Assembly (NCBI GenBank): GCA_964007475.1
Contig: OZ023275.1
Coordinates: 33,212,029-33,276,028, forward strand
DNA from: Hybos culiciformis
Lineage: Eukaryota; Arthropoda; Insecta; Diptera; Hybotidae
Length of the DNA: 64,000 nt
Direction of reading: 5' to 3'
Positions within the stretch are counted from its first letter, which is position 1. Every line of letters begins with the position of its first letter. This document shows, one piece after another, positions 1 to 9,831 of this stretch. Position numbers and translations under genes: made by a program. Under the pieces are notes generated by a model. That model did no database searches, was not told the DNA's origin, and was given only the letters and a program-made list of their open reading frames with translations.

Positions 1-897
1 TTTGTAGTTATCATTTTATTTGATTCACGCTTACCATGTTTCTTGGAACAATATATACCGAATTTGTATTTGTTGTGATAAGGTTGATACAAAAAATAAC
101 ATAAATAAAAACAAATTATGTTTTTATAAAAACAAAACGAAATGATAATTGGGGAAATTTTGTCCTTCCGCTTCTTTAACAACAACAATATTTTATACAA
201 GAAACTTTAATTGAAAAAATGATAATAATTCAAATATAAAATAATTTTTTTTGATCAATTAATGAAATTTATGAAACGGAATGAAATATATTATATAAGA
301 AAATCAATTATTTTATTTTATTTATCTTAAATCTAACTAATTAATTCATCAAATTATTAAAAATAAGGTTAAGAAAATTTAAAATTTCAGAAATTTAATA
401 AAATTGAATAATTATACCAACATCTGGACTTTGATTCTATACTAAGATGCTTAAAGCAGTATATAACTATTGAAATGTCCGCTCAATTTCAATCCTTTAA
501 ATGCTAAAATATGTGGAATCTCATTTACTTTTACCTCGACTAAAGAATGAGAGTCAAGGGTCTAAATAATTATCATATAAACTTTATAAATTTCTAATTT
601 TCTTAAATGCTGTAATGGATTCTATTATGGTGAGTAATTATTATAAGTTTAATTAAAACAAATACTTAATAAAATCATAAATCATACATAATACCGACAT
701 GTTCTGGTATGTATACATACATTCATATATATATGAATTTTTTAATACTATTTTAAAATACTGCGTTTAAGAATTGGTTACTCTATAAAAATTTACCCCC
801 ACCATATATTATATCATAATCTTTCTTTATTTTTTTTAAGCTGTACTAAAACCAGTATATGCGAATCTTATAATCAAAGAACTCTAATTAATTTCAG
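1..897. other. A/T-rich flank, no gene seen
   Basis: This stretch upstream of the first SVWC-like gene is A/T-rich with short homopolymer runs and an ATATAT-type tract near 726-735. I see no long open frame, splice-flanked coding island or transposon termini. The last hundred or so bases lead into the TATA box of the gene at 975. Confidence 0.5.
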
Positions 898-898
898 C

Positions 899-934
899 TA
901 TAAAAGAAACTTTCAAAATAATTTGGTATCAGTT
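899..934 (+). promoter_or_regulatory. Core promoter of first SVWC-like gene (TATA + Inr)
   Basis: TATAAAAG at 899-906 is followed, about 30 bases on, by TCAGTT at 929-934, a good match to the arthropod initiator TCAGT. This spacing is typical of a TATA-Inr pair. Transcription would begin near 931, giving a 5' leader of about 44 bases before the ATG at 975. The same block is recognisable upstream of the paralogue at 6074, so it was part of the duplicated unit. Confidence 0.6.
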
Positions 935-974
935 ATAAAAAAAATTTAGAACACTTTAAATATTAAAATTAAAA

Positions 975-1560
975 ATGAAATTCGTATTGAGCATTTTTGT
1001 TTTTCTCGCTGTAGTCGCAGTTGGATTAACTAGCGATGTGTCATCTAGAGATTACTCACATCCAGGTAGAAAACGCATTTTATAGGTTAAAAAAGTATTC
1101 AAAATCAAACCATTTTTTCAAGAGAACTTTCTTCTAAAAGTTTTAATTATTTTTATGGAAGTATATTTTCGTTTCTCTCTAATCAAACCGAAAAATAATA
1201 TGCTCTAAAAGTATTTAATAAAATCTAAGAAAATCTTATTTAAAAAAAAACCAATCTAATTTTTTCAAAATTAAATTCACAAAAAAAATTATAAAAAATA
1301 AATAATTTTGATTATAGACCATCCTGGAAAATGCTATGTTAGTGCTGATGTTATATTAGATCCTGGCCAACATCATGATCTTGGTGGTTGCCTTTCTGTA
1401 ACTTGCCATGAAAACGGTCAAGGAGATTTTATTACGTAAGTTGAAAATAAAATTTTTTTATTTATAAAAATTAATTAATTACTTATTTTGTATTTAATTA
1501 TTTAGGAGCAGTCCAGAAGGTTGTAGACCACCACCACCAATATATCAACCACAAAATTGA
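975..1560 (+). CDS. Secreted half-SVWC-domain peptide, copy 1 (3 exons, 87 aa)
   Basis: Exons are 975-1065, 1318-1435 and 1506-1560, with introns of 252 and 70 bases in phases 1 and 2. Donors are GTAGAA and GTAAGT; acceptors are ATTATAG and ATTTAG. The product starts MKFVLSIFVFLAVVAVGL, a clear signal peptide, so it should be secreted. The mature part has GKCYV, GGC, VTCHENG and EGC, which match in order and spacing the first four of the eight cysteines of the SVWC family (Vago and relatives, associated in arthropods with antiviral and environmental responses). The second half of the domain is absent and replaced by a short tail, RPPPPIYQPQN. The start codon is supported by the signal peptide and by exact conservation of its position in the paralogue at 6074. 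An immune or secretory role is inferred only from family resemblance. Confidence 0.8.
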
Positions 1561-1680
1561 TTGCAATAACTCTATAAATTTTCAAATTTATTAGTAGAAT
1601 CCAAGATTATGTTTTGTTCTTAAAAAATAGAAAACATTGTATTGTAAAAATGTTTATTTATCAAAAATATATCTATGTGC

Positions 1681-1686
1681 AATAAA
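1681..1686 (+). terminator. Polyadenylation signal of copy 1
   Basis: AATAAA lies 120 bases after the stop codon and is followed at about 1697-1720 by a G/T-rich stretch (GCGTTGGGGATCGTTATGTTG), the usual downstream element. This is the best-formed polyadenylation site in this part of the window. Confidence 0.6.
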
Positions 1687-1759
1687 AATATTTAATGCGT
1701 TGGGGATCGTTATGTTGTATTTAGTGCTATAGAATTTAGATCACTAAATGGATTATTAT

Positions 1760-2195
1760 ATGCGTCAATACACATGCAATCATTTAGATGCATCTGCGTA
1801 AATAATGAAAAAATTTAGATGCATCAGCGTAAATAATGAAATCATTTAGATGTTTCGTATTGAATATTACGTAATACCTAAACAAACATAATATCTCTCA
1901 CAATATTTCAATACAGCCAAATACAAAAAAAAAATGCGAAAAAATGAGAAGAAAAAATATTCTCTCTTTGCAACTACCTCTCCCCTACGCATTAAAACAG
2001 TATATTGGATATGTAAACAAAATTTGTTATACAACTTGTTCTGTATTTACACAAAAATCCATTGACACTTGTCAATTTATATCACTCGACCTTCGGTCTC
2101 GTGATATAAGTATTGACTCGTGTCAATGTATTTTTGTGTATACAGAACTCTTAATTAATAACAAATTTAGTTTACATATACAATAATCTACTATT
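1760..2195 (+). mobile_element. Palindrome/minisatellite element, copy A (436 bp)
   Basis: The boundaries come from comparison with the inverted copy at 4609-5759. Both run from ATGC(A/G)TCAATACACATGCAAT to AATCTACTATT. Inside are 2.3 copies of a 31-bp tandem repeat (1782-1852), a shared block with AATATCTCTCACA, a shared block with TTCTCTCTTTGCAACT, and a long hairpin (2050-2143) whose arms meet at a TTCG loop between CGACC and GGTC. No open frame resembles a transposase. A non-autonomous Helitron-like or foldback element would fit; the superfamily is not settled. Confidence 0.7.
2050..2143. repeat. Long hairpin in element A
   Basis: The left arm ACACAAAAATCCATTGACAC... pairs with the right arm ...GTGTCAATGTATTTTTGTGT. 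The pairing continues through TATATCAC and a core CTCGACC-TTCG-GGTCTCG, giving arms of about 43 bases with few mismatches. The equivalent hairpin in the other copy (about 4668-4757) keeps the core and has changes in the outer arms. Confidence 0.75.
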
Positions 2196-2977
2196 TGGGT
2201 TTTTATTATTTCAAATAAATTAATAAATGAGAACGAATTTAATTTATTTAATTTCAAAAACATTTTCTATTTGGTGATTAGAGGATGAAAGAGTGTACTG
2301 AAAAAGAAAATTAAAATTTAGATGTTTTGTTTTGGAAGACAGTTAATTACGTTTTTAATGCAGAACGTCTATTATTCTAAAGCAATTATTTAAAAAAAAG
2401 AAATTACTAGATGAAATGATGATTCTTGGAATACCATATAATAATAAAACTTATTTAAGGACTATCGTCTGATTATTAGTGTAATAAGAATTATAGACAT
2501 GATATCTTGGTGGTTTCATCCATGATTCGTTCTATTCCTACCACCTATTATTTATTTTGAATTTGAGTAAAATGTGAAAAATAAAGAAGTCATTAACAAC
2601 CCTAATTGTTTTCATATTTATAATTTGTTAATTTCTAATTAAATTTTTCTTATAAAAGAATTCAGACACCAGTAAAAAGTCATGAACTATTCCAAAAATA
2701 AAGTGCGATAACCGTTACGTTCATAAAACATAAACTTTTCTTATTTTTATTTTGTATATGAATTATAATAGTATAGGTCAATTAGAAAAATCAGGAAGAC
2801 ATTTTGTTATAAAAACCACAACAGTTTTTTTTTTAAATTACACATTGTTGATGTTGACACTAAAGTTCACGTTTTATCTTTCAAAGTAGCGCTTTTCATT
2901 TACATATTTTGATCTGTTAATTTTAAATTCCTATACAATGCGAAAGACATGAATGTCACTTTTGATTTTTTATGACC
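2196..2977. other. Unannotated intergenic A/T-rich DNA
   Basis: This spacer separates element A from the nested inverted-repeat element that begins at 2978. I see no credible coding frame, no matching terminal repeats and no RNA gene. Confidence 0.4.
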
Positions 2978-3041
2978 ACACTGAGACAAAAAACGTGCTA
3001 AAATCAACTAAAAATGCATAAAATCAAGTATTTTCCGCACA

Positions 3042-3063
3042 AAAACCGTCAAATGACGGTTTT
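3042..3063. repeat. Perfect 10-bp stem hairpin
   Basis: AAAACCGTCA and TGACGGTTTT form a perfect stem separated by AA. It lies inside the left half of the degenerate inverted-repeat element and may be part of that element's structure. Confidence 0.6.
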
Positions 3064-3202
3064 ACTAAAATCAATAACTTTTGGAAAATTTAATCTAGTT
3101 TTTTTAAAGGAGAATAAAAATTTTTTTTAATTTAAATTTTTTTAAATTTTTATTTATCGTTTTATTTATTTTATTTTTAATTTCTTATTTTATTTCTCTT
3201 TA

Positions 3203-3606
3203 TGCCTTGTTCAGACAATGAAATCTTATCATGATAATCTTACTTTTTGTGATTATCATTCTTTCTTTCAGCATTTGCTCATACAAAAAAATTGTCATCG
3301 GAAATCATGATTATCGAAAATCATGAAAAATTTCAGGGATGAGTTTATGGTTTTTTACCATCCATGTTACCCATTTCCACTCATTCCTACTTATTTTTGA
3401 CTTTTATTTTTGACATATTTTCTTTATTTACAAAATAAAAAAAATTGAGTAGCAAATAATATTTATGTTTTTATTTTGTTTGCTTTCTTGTTGTTTACAT
3501 TTTTTGTTTTCGTTCATAATCGTGTTCACACAGGTTTTCAAAGTATGATTATCTACACCAAATTACGATTACGAAATCATGATTTAGTCGTTGTCTGAAC
3601 AAGGCA
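3203..3606. mobile_element. 404-bp MITE with TTA target duplication (PIF/Harbinger-like)
   Basis: The terminal inverted repeats are TGCCTTGTTCAGACAA at 3203 and its reverse complement ending at 3606, 16 of 16 identical with similarity continuing inward. The direct 3-bp flanks are TTA at 3200-3202 and TTA at 3607-3609. A TWA duplication is characteristic of PIF/Harbinger elements, so that superfamily is the best inference, although the terminal bases are not the usual GGG/GGC. The inside is A/T-rich with several CATGAT palindromes and no transposase frame. It is inserted in the element at 2978-3715. Confidence 0.8.
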
Positions 3607-3715
3607 TTAGCCTTTCTCTTAAAAAAAAAATTATTTGTTGTTTTTTTCTGTATACAAATACTTGAACTTTATTCCAAAAGTCATAAAATTTAGTACGCCT
3701 TTTTTGGCTTAGTGT

Positions 3716-4608
3716 ACAAAACAAAAGAAGTCAAAGAACCTTTATTAACGTTTAAGATAAATTCCGGAACATTCTCAAAACTGTCAGCATCGTAATCTAT
3801 AACTACTATGCGCATCAAGATAACAACAACAGAAAGAGATAACTTCTCTAACTTTTAATTAACTTTGTTATTATTAAAATTTTTGATTATATAAAAAAAA
3901 AATAAAAATTACAGGGTGACAATTAAAATAATCTAAGTAATTTTATTGAATTGGGCTAAGTACTTTATATACCTATATGTTATCAATGATTATACCTAAA
4001 GTAAAGAAGTTTCGAATCTAAAAGTGAAAGTATTGAGCGCAAAAGCAAAGTTATGAACACATTTAAGTCTTGATTCAATGAATAATTAAATAAATTTGAC
4101 CTTTCGAGATATCCTGCATGAATTTTGAACTTGAATAATTGAAGTGGATATTTATAATACAAGTAGATGATCGTCGACGCGGCGGCATGAGGTGCATCGC
4201 AGTTGAATAAAATTTAATATATTTTTCATTTTATGTTTATCTGATTTTTTTAAATTGAATAATTTTTATTATTGTGATGCTCAACGGTTAGTCGTGAAGG
4301 GATGGTCTATGACACAATTTGGTTTTTTTTCGTCGATTTCGTTGCGATTTTGCGTGTTAGTAACGATCAGATTTGAGAGAGATGAATTTTATTTTTAATA
4401 CATTTTTAGCGGATTACCACATATTTTAAAAATTACACAACCCGCATTATCTTCTTATGGCCGAGATACTTATTGTTTGAAAGTTTTATCTCCGATAGAT
4501 TTTGAGTTTTTAGTCTCACATAAAAAAAAAACAAATAATATAATTTAACACAAATAATAAACAATAAGAAACAGAATTAAAACATATATGTAAATGGCCA
4601 TATATAAT
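3716..4608. other. Intergenic DNA with a GC-richer island
   Basis: Mostly A/T-rich. At about 4169-4205 there is a compact run, GTCGACGCGGCGGCATGAGG, and about 4280-4500 is also less A/T-rich than its surroundings. No frame stays open across it, and no splice pair or terminal repeat frames it. It may be a decayed transposon. Confidence 0.4.
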
Positions 4609-4756
4609 AATAGTAGATTACAATACATGTTATGAAAATTTGTTATTCTTGCGAGTTGTGTATAGACACAAACACATAGACACGAGTCATGTTTATATCA
4701 CGAGACCGAAGGTCGAGTGATATAATATTGACGAGTGTCTATGTGTTTGTGTGTAT

Positions 4757-5291
4757 TAGGGTTTCTGAACCGGAAAAACCGAATCCGAAAATCCGTGGTT
4801 TTCTTCTCATATATTCGAATCCGATATCCGTTAAAAGTATACGATATCCGTTAACTTATTTTTAAATTTTTTTTAAAATTAGTTGCCTATAAAATTTCAA
4901 GTTTCTTGAGCATTCAAATCTAACAATATTCGTTAAACGTAAACAAAACACGATATTCGTTAAACTTTAATTTGGTAAACGTAAAGAAAACACAATATTC
5001 GTTAAACTTTTTCATCAAGCCAACATCTACGGATTCTGAGTATTTTCAATATCAGCTAATTTCTGCACCAAAATTAGATCACGATTATCTGATATATCGT
5101 TGAATACGCTTGTATTTCTAAAATTGTTTTATTTAAAATTGAATAAAGATTTATGAAAATTCAATTCAAACATTATTTACTGTTTTCATTATATTTACAA
5201 TTTTTTTGAGTTATCCGATATCCGGCGGTTTTGAAAAAAATCAAAAACCGAATCCGACGGATATCAAAATACCGGATTTTCAGTAACCCTA
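4757..5291. mobile_element. 535-bp hAT-like MITE nested in element B
   Basis: It begins TAGGGTTTCTGAACCGG and its reverse complement begins TAGGGTTACTGAAAATCCGG. It is flanked on both sides by the exact octamer GTGTGTAT (4749-4756 and 5292-5299). Eight-base target duplications point to the hAT superfamily. Subterminal CCGAATCCG and CCGATATCCG motifs recur on both strands, and a CGATATTCGTTAAAC motif is repeated in the centre. There is no transposase coding. Confidence 0.85.
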
Positions 5292-5405
5292 GTGTGTATA
5301 CACAACGAGCTGTGTAACAAATTTGATTAACATGTATTGTATACTGTGCGTGTGAGAAGGAGTTGCAAAGAGAGAATATAACGATAATTTATAATAAAAA
5401 ATAAA

Positions 5406-5590
5406 GATAAAAGAAGCCAAGGGAATTTTTCCACGTTAATTATCCTTTAATTTCTCTTTCTTTTACAGATAAATGAAGCCAAGGGAATTTTCTCACGTTA
5501 ATTATCCTTTAATTTCTCTTCTTTTACAGATAAAAGAAGCCAAGAGAATTTTTCCACGTTAATTATCCTTTAATTTCTCTTTCTTTTAGA
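5406..5590. repeat. Minisatellite, 3 x 61-62 bp
   Basis: Units 5406-5467, 5468-5528 and 5529-5590 each start GATAAA(A/T)GAAGCCAAG, contain CACGTTAATTATCC and end TTCTTTTACA or TTTTAGA. They differ by a handful of bases. A broken fourth start follows at 5591. The array belongs to element B and is absent from element A. Confidence 0.85.
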
Positions 5591-5998
5591 GATAAAAGAA
5601 AAAAAGAGAAATATTGTGAGTGTGAGAGATATTATTTTTGTTTATAGTTCAAAATGAAGTAAGTAAATACAATATAGGGAAATGTAAATACAATTTACAT
5701 CAAAGCGAAATGTAAATACAATTTACATTTCCCTTTAATTGCATGTGTATTGATGCATGTAATCGACCATTTACCGAGCTAAATTTGCGAATTTAAATAC
5801 AACTTACCGATGACATGTACATTAAAAATAATTATAAGATTATCTATAAAAAAACACAAGTTGAAAATTCTACGAAAAAATTGATTACCCTATAATTGTA
5901 CCACCTCCATTAATAATAATATTATTATAAATATAATAATATTGTTTTATAATCTTTAATTCGTAAAAAAAAGAATATTATAATAAGAATCAACTTCA

Positions 5999-6033
5999 TA
6001 TATAAGTAGAAATTCTAAATAATTTTAATTTAG
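5999..6033 (+). promoter_or_regulatory. Core promoter of second SVWC-like gene
   Basis: TATATAAG at 5999-6006 aligns with TATAAAAG of the paralogue, and TTTAGTTT near 6028-6035 occupies the place of its TCAGTT initiator. The initiator has drifted from consensus here, so the promoter may be weaker. It was placed by alignment of the two upstream regions. Confidence 0.45.
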
Positions 6034-6073
6034 TTTTAAAAAATTGTTAAAGCATTTAATATTGAAAATAAAA

Positions 6074-6842
6074 ATGAAATTAATATTAAGTGTTTTTCTT
6101 ATTTTCGCTGCAATGACGGTCGGGCTCTGTAGTAGCATAGTGAGAAAAGATTACTCACATCCAGGTAGAAATTGAATTGGCAAAAAATTAGTATTTAAAA
6201 TCAAAAACTAGATATTCCCTTAGCATTTCTAATTTCTGTTTACATTATACGGAAGCTCTTTACGTACGGAAATTCTACATGTCTTAAAACATAACTTGGA
6301 TCGAAATGAAATTCAATAAGAATTCAAGTTCAACTAAAAGTCTATCTGTCTTTATAATTATTTTCAGAAGTTCTTGAATTTATAAAAATCTCAGAAACAA
6401 GCGCGACTATTTCGATTTCTATCTATTTTTGGAATATACTTCAACTTCGTTTTTTAATTCACTTGTTGTGATTTCAGAAGAAAAGTTTCTTTTCTCTAAA
6501 TCTGCAACTATTTGAATATTTGATAGCAAAAAATTGAATAACATTTTACTTTTCGTTTTGTTTTGTTAATTTATAAATTATAGAACATAAACATACATTA
6601 TATTACGATTTTAGATCATCCTGGAAAATGTTATGTTAGTCCTGATGTTATATTAGACCCTGATCAAACTCACAAAATTGCTGACGGTCTTTTTGTTCAT
6701 TGTCACGAAAACGGTCAAGGAGATTTAATTTCGTAAGTTAAATTTTTTTTTGTCAATTCCCAACAACCAATTGATTAGTCATTTTAATTTATTTTGTAGA
6801 CCGACACCACCAAGACCAACCCTGCCACCACCACGTACATGA
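6074..6842 (+). CDS. Secreted SVWC-derived peptide, copy 2 (3 exons, 83 aa)
   Basis: Exons are 6074-6164, 6615-6732 and 6800-6842. Exons 1 and 2 have exactly the lengths of copy 1 (91 and 118 bases) and the same phases; introns are 450 and 67 bases. The signal peptide is MKLILSVFLIFAAMTVGLC. The block DYSHPG-DHPGKCYVS-DVILDP and the block CHENGQGD are shared with copy 1. However, the second family cysteine has been lost (GGC in copy 1 reads DGL here). The fourth is also gone because the last exon is entirely Pro-rich (PTPPRPTLPPPRT). Only two domain cysteines remain, so the half-SVWC fold can form at most one of its disulfides. The frame and splice sites are intact, so I call it a diverging gene and not a pseudogene. 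Confidence 0.75.
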
Positions 6843-6859
6843 TAACTTTAAAAAATGAT

Positions 6860-6873
6860 AATAAAGCAATAAA
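6860..6873 (+). terminator. Polyadenylation signals of copy 2
   Basis: Two overlapping-range AATAAA hexamers (6860-6865 and 6868-6873) lie 18-26 bases after the stop codon, so the 3' UTR may be very short. Another AATAAA occurs near 7018. Confidence 0.45.
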
Positions 6874-9570
6874 AAAGTAATCCACAGACCACTACGTTAA
6901 CAAAATTGTACTGTCGTGGCAGACTTAGAATCAAGTTTAGGTCTTAAGTTAAATGTTATTATTTTTCGTAAAATATTTTTTATTTCAATAGTTGTTTGTT
7001 TTTATGAATGTATTTTAATAAAATGAAAATAAAAAATATATGTTGAAAATAAACTGAATAAGAATATTAAAATTCGAACATCTTAACTTCTTCGTAAACG
7101 GTTATTCAACCAATTCTATGAATAATATCAAGATTTGAAACTGATTGATATTTTTCAACTACAGTTTACTCCTTATATTGGAGAAACTACAATTTTGTAT
7201 TAATCACTTCGGAATAACATGATGTTTACTAAACATTACTTTTGTCGTCTGGTTCTTTTTTTTGTAAAAGATATTAGTTAGATCAAGCGATAAAATATGC
7301 GTAAAATTGAAGTGACGGCTGTTTCTAACCATATTAAAGTTAAGTATTAAGAGAATTTTTTAATAAGTGCTTAATAGATCTCTAAGGACGAAGTATTTAA
7401 AATATTAAGTATTACATTTACCTACATGCAAAATAATTTAATTTCAAGGATTTTAATATGAAGCAATAATTTGTTTATTAGGTATATTATATAAGTATTT
7501 ACCTACTACAGTATTATAGGAAGTAGAAGCTACTTAAAGTTCTTGACACTAGGCAAATCAAGATTAAATTAAAATTAAAGTAGAAGCTTCTTAAAGTCCT
7601 TGAGGAACTGGGTTATCAGTTGACATTAGACCAGTGTTTCCCAACCTTATTTCATTCATGGCCCACTACAACACCTCAAAGATTTTGAATGCCCCCCTAC
7701 TCTGAAAAAATATAATATTAAATACATATATAAATAAAACGGGAAAAGGTAATACTGTTTTATATTTGACTTTATTGAAAAGATAAATCAATGTGATGAT
7801 TGCGCTATATATGTGGGTTTATTAAATTATTTTCATTTTTGGTGTAAATTTTGTTAATTTTACCGTAAACTGAGAAAAATGATGACGATTCTGAGAAAAA
7901 TTCGATTCGAAAATGGATTTTTACCCTCTACCCAAAAATCATCAAACGCGGCTAAAGAAGTATAAACTTCAAAAATTCAATATTGAATTAGGTAAGAAAA
8001 CGAAAAAATTTCACTATAAAAAGTTATTTCTATCATTTTATCTGCGAGTTAACCAAATCTTTTCGATATTAAAATCAAACATTCAAAGTTTCTTAGTAAA
8101 AGTTTCTTTAAAGGTAAAAATACATTATCAATTTTTTCTGAAAAAATAAGATACAAATGAATTTGTGTCGCTTTTATTCGTAAATATACCTCTCTGCATA
8201 AATTTTGATATTATTACAAGAAACAAGACAGACAATGATATAATTGCTAGACATGAGTATCTCCACAATTATAATAATCACGAAAATAATTAATAAATAA
8301 CATACTACTATGATAAAAGAGCATTTTAAAGATATAAAGCAAACATAAATATTAGCAAAATAATTTATAAAATATGGATTTTGCTTTCACTGTGTACAAT
8401 TTTCTTCACATGAATGACTTTTTTAATTAAAATCCACAATTTTTGTGATCTGTATCCAATAATAATTATAATAATTATGAATCTTTTTGAAATTTTCATA
8501 CTTCAAATGACAATATATGTAGTTTTAAAAGGTCGTTAGCTAACAAGTTATTTTTTTTATTTATTTTTTTTTATTTGGGAAACCATCACAGAAGTCATTA
8601 CGGTTATATTAGAAAACGAAGAAAATAATTTTAAAAATTTAGTCTAATATTTGATGGTGGACGACTGAATCTGAAACTGAGAATCATTAACAAAATTGTT
8701 TTTAAATGGGGAAGATAAAAACTAAAAATAAAATCACACACACATTTCGTGTCAAGATACGAAAACTTTGGAAGCTATATCTTTGAATCGTGAGTTCAGT
8801 TCCAGGAAATTATCTTTACCCATTATACTAATCTATTTTGAGCCCTCAGATCGAATACTTGTAGAAATAATCAATGCTATACAATTTTTATGGTTTCCTA
8901 GACTAAAAGAAATTGAACAAGAAACCGCATATTTTTATATTTAAACATTTATTTTCAGTTTTGATGGATAACGAACTGAAAATCAAAATATTTATTCAAA
9001 CTATATAAGGAGTTGAATAAACTCATTTTATAAATTACTATTTACATAAAGCATCTGTTTTTCAATTCGAAAAAGAAAAAAAAATACTTTGATGAAAAAA
9101 ATATACTAAAATTTCAACCCCCCAAAGAATTTCAATAAGAAAATCTAAAAAAATTTTCAAGTATTCGTCATCAATTCTAGATCAACAACAAAAAAATATA
9201 AAATTTCAATAACAATATGTATATTCAACCATATGCTTCAAAGTTTAGATATATACATCAAAATATATGTGTATAAGGGTATATATAAGTATTAACATGT
9301 ACATAATAAAATTTATTGTTAAAAAAGCAAAAAGAAAAGCATACAGCATTAACATTAACCAAAATGTATACAAACCACTTCCTTGTTAAAATATGAGAAA
9401 TTACTTACATCTGAGCAAATTTTAATTTTTATTGCATTTTCCATTTTCACTTAATATTCGAAAGCTTTTTTTTTATTATATTTGACAAAAAGCGAAAACA
9501 TATTTTCATGGAAATGAATATAAAGAATGGAAAACTCTCTTATATCGAAATTCCAAAATATATACATAAT
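6874..9570. other. Intergenic A/T-rich DNA with a hAT-end fragment
   Basis: No gene recognised. At 7632 the sequence CAGTGTTTCCCAACCTT followed by GGCCCACTACAACACC and GCCCCCCTACTC looks like one end of a hAT-type repeat, but the matching opposite end is not visible. A duplicated AGTAGAAGCTWCTTAAAGT motif occurs near 7521 and 7579. The open frame at 7913-8149 has Lys/Phe/Leu-rich chance composition and is not called. Confidence 0.4.
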
Positions 9571-9831
9571 ATCGCCTGCTCAGAAATGAAACAACGTATA
9601 ATGAAAAGTATAGTTTCGAGTAATTTGAATTTAAAGATTTGAAAATTAAAAAAAACGTATGAAAAAATATCAAGTAGCGTACAATTTTCATCTAAAAAAC
9701 ACATTTTAATCAACATTAAGAATATTGCAAAGTAGTTGTACTTATAAAATCGAGTACGAGGAATCGAATGGTGCTATTGTCAAATAATGACGTATAAATG
9801 TCATATGTTGTTTCATTTCTGAGCAGACGAT
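9571..9831 (-). mobile_element. 261-bp MITE, copy 1 (TA-flanked, mariner-like)
   Basis: The terminal inverted repeats are ATCGYCTGCTCAGAAATG continuing into AAACAACGTAT. The reverse complement of this copy matches the one at 62842-63102 over its full length with about seven differences. Both copies are 261 bases by the same boundaries. The ends lie in ATAT context and are consistent with a TA duplication, as for Tc1/mariner-derived MITEs. There is no coding content; the small frame over it is incidental. Confidence 0.85.

Larger units (their letters stand above)
2978..3715. mobile_element. Older inverted-repeat element interrupted by a MITE
   Basis: The left end ACACTGAGACAAAAAACGTGCT and the reverse complement of the right end ACACTAAGCCAAAAAAGG align with about one mismatch in four. 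A second matching block, CAAGTATTT, sits inside both ends, giving degenerate terminal inverted repeats of about 65 bases. The middle is occupied by a younger MITE (3203-3606). Without that insert the host element is only about 330 bases, so it is itself non-autonomous. No clean target-site duplication is visible. The arm divergence suggests an old insertion. Confidence 0.55.
4609..5759 (-). mobile_element. Palindrome/minisatellite element, copy B (inverted, with a nested hAT MITE)
   Basis: This is the inverted relative of the element at 1760-2195. It shares both ends, the block next to TTGCAACT, the AATATCTCTCACA block and the hairpin with core CGAGACCGAAGGTCGAG. It differs in its tandem repeats: three copies of a 61-62-bp unit (5406-5590) and a duplicated GAAATGTAAATACAATTTAC unit near 5679-5730. 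A hAT-like MITE sits inside it at 4757-5291. Removing that insert and one duplicated octamer leaves about 608 bases. Carrying different tandem arrays in the same framework is a recognised habit of Helitron-associated elements, but that assignment is inference. Confidence 0.7.

Noticed and set aside
7632..7700. CAGTGTTTCCCAACC hAT-type left end
   Set aside because: No matching right end or 8-bp duplication could be found downstream, so an element could not be delimited. It is noted only as a fragment.
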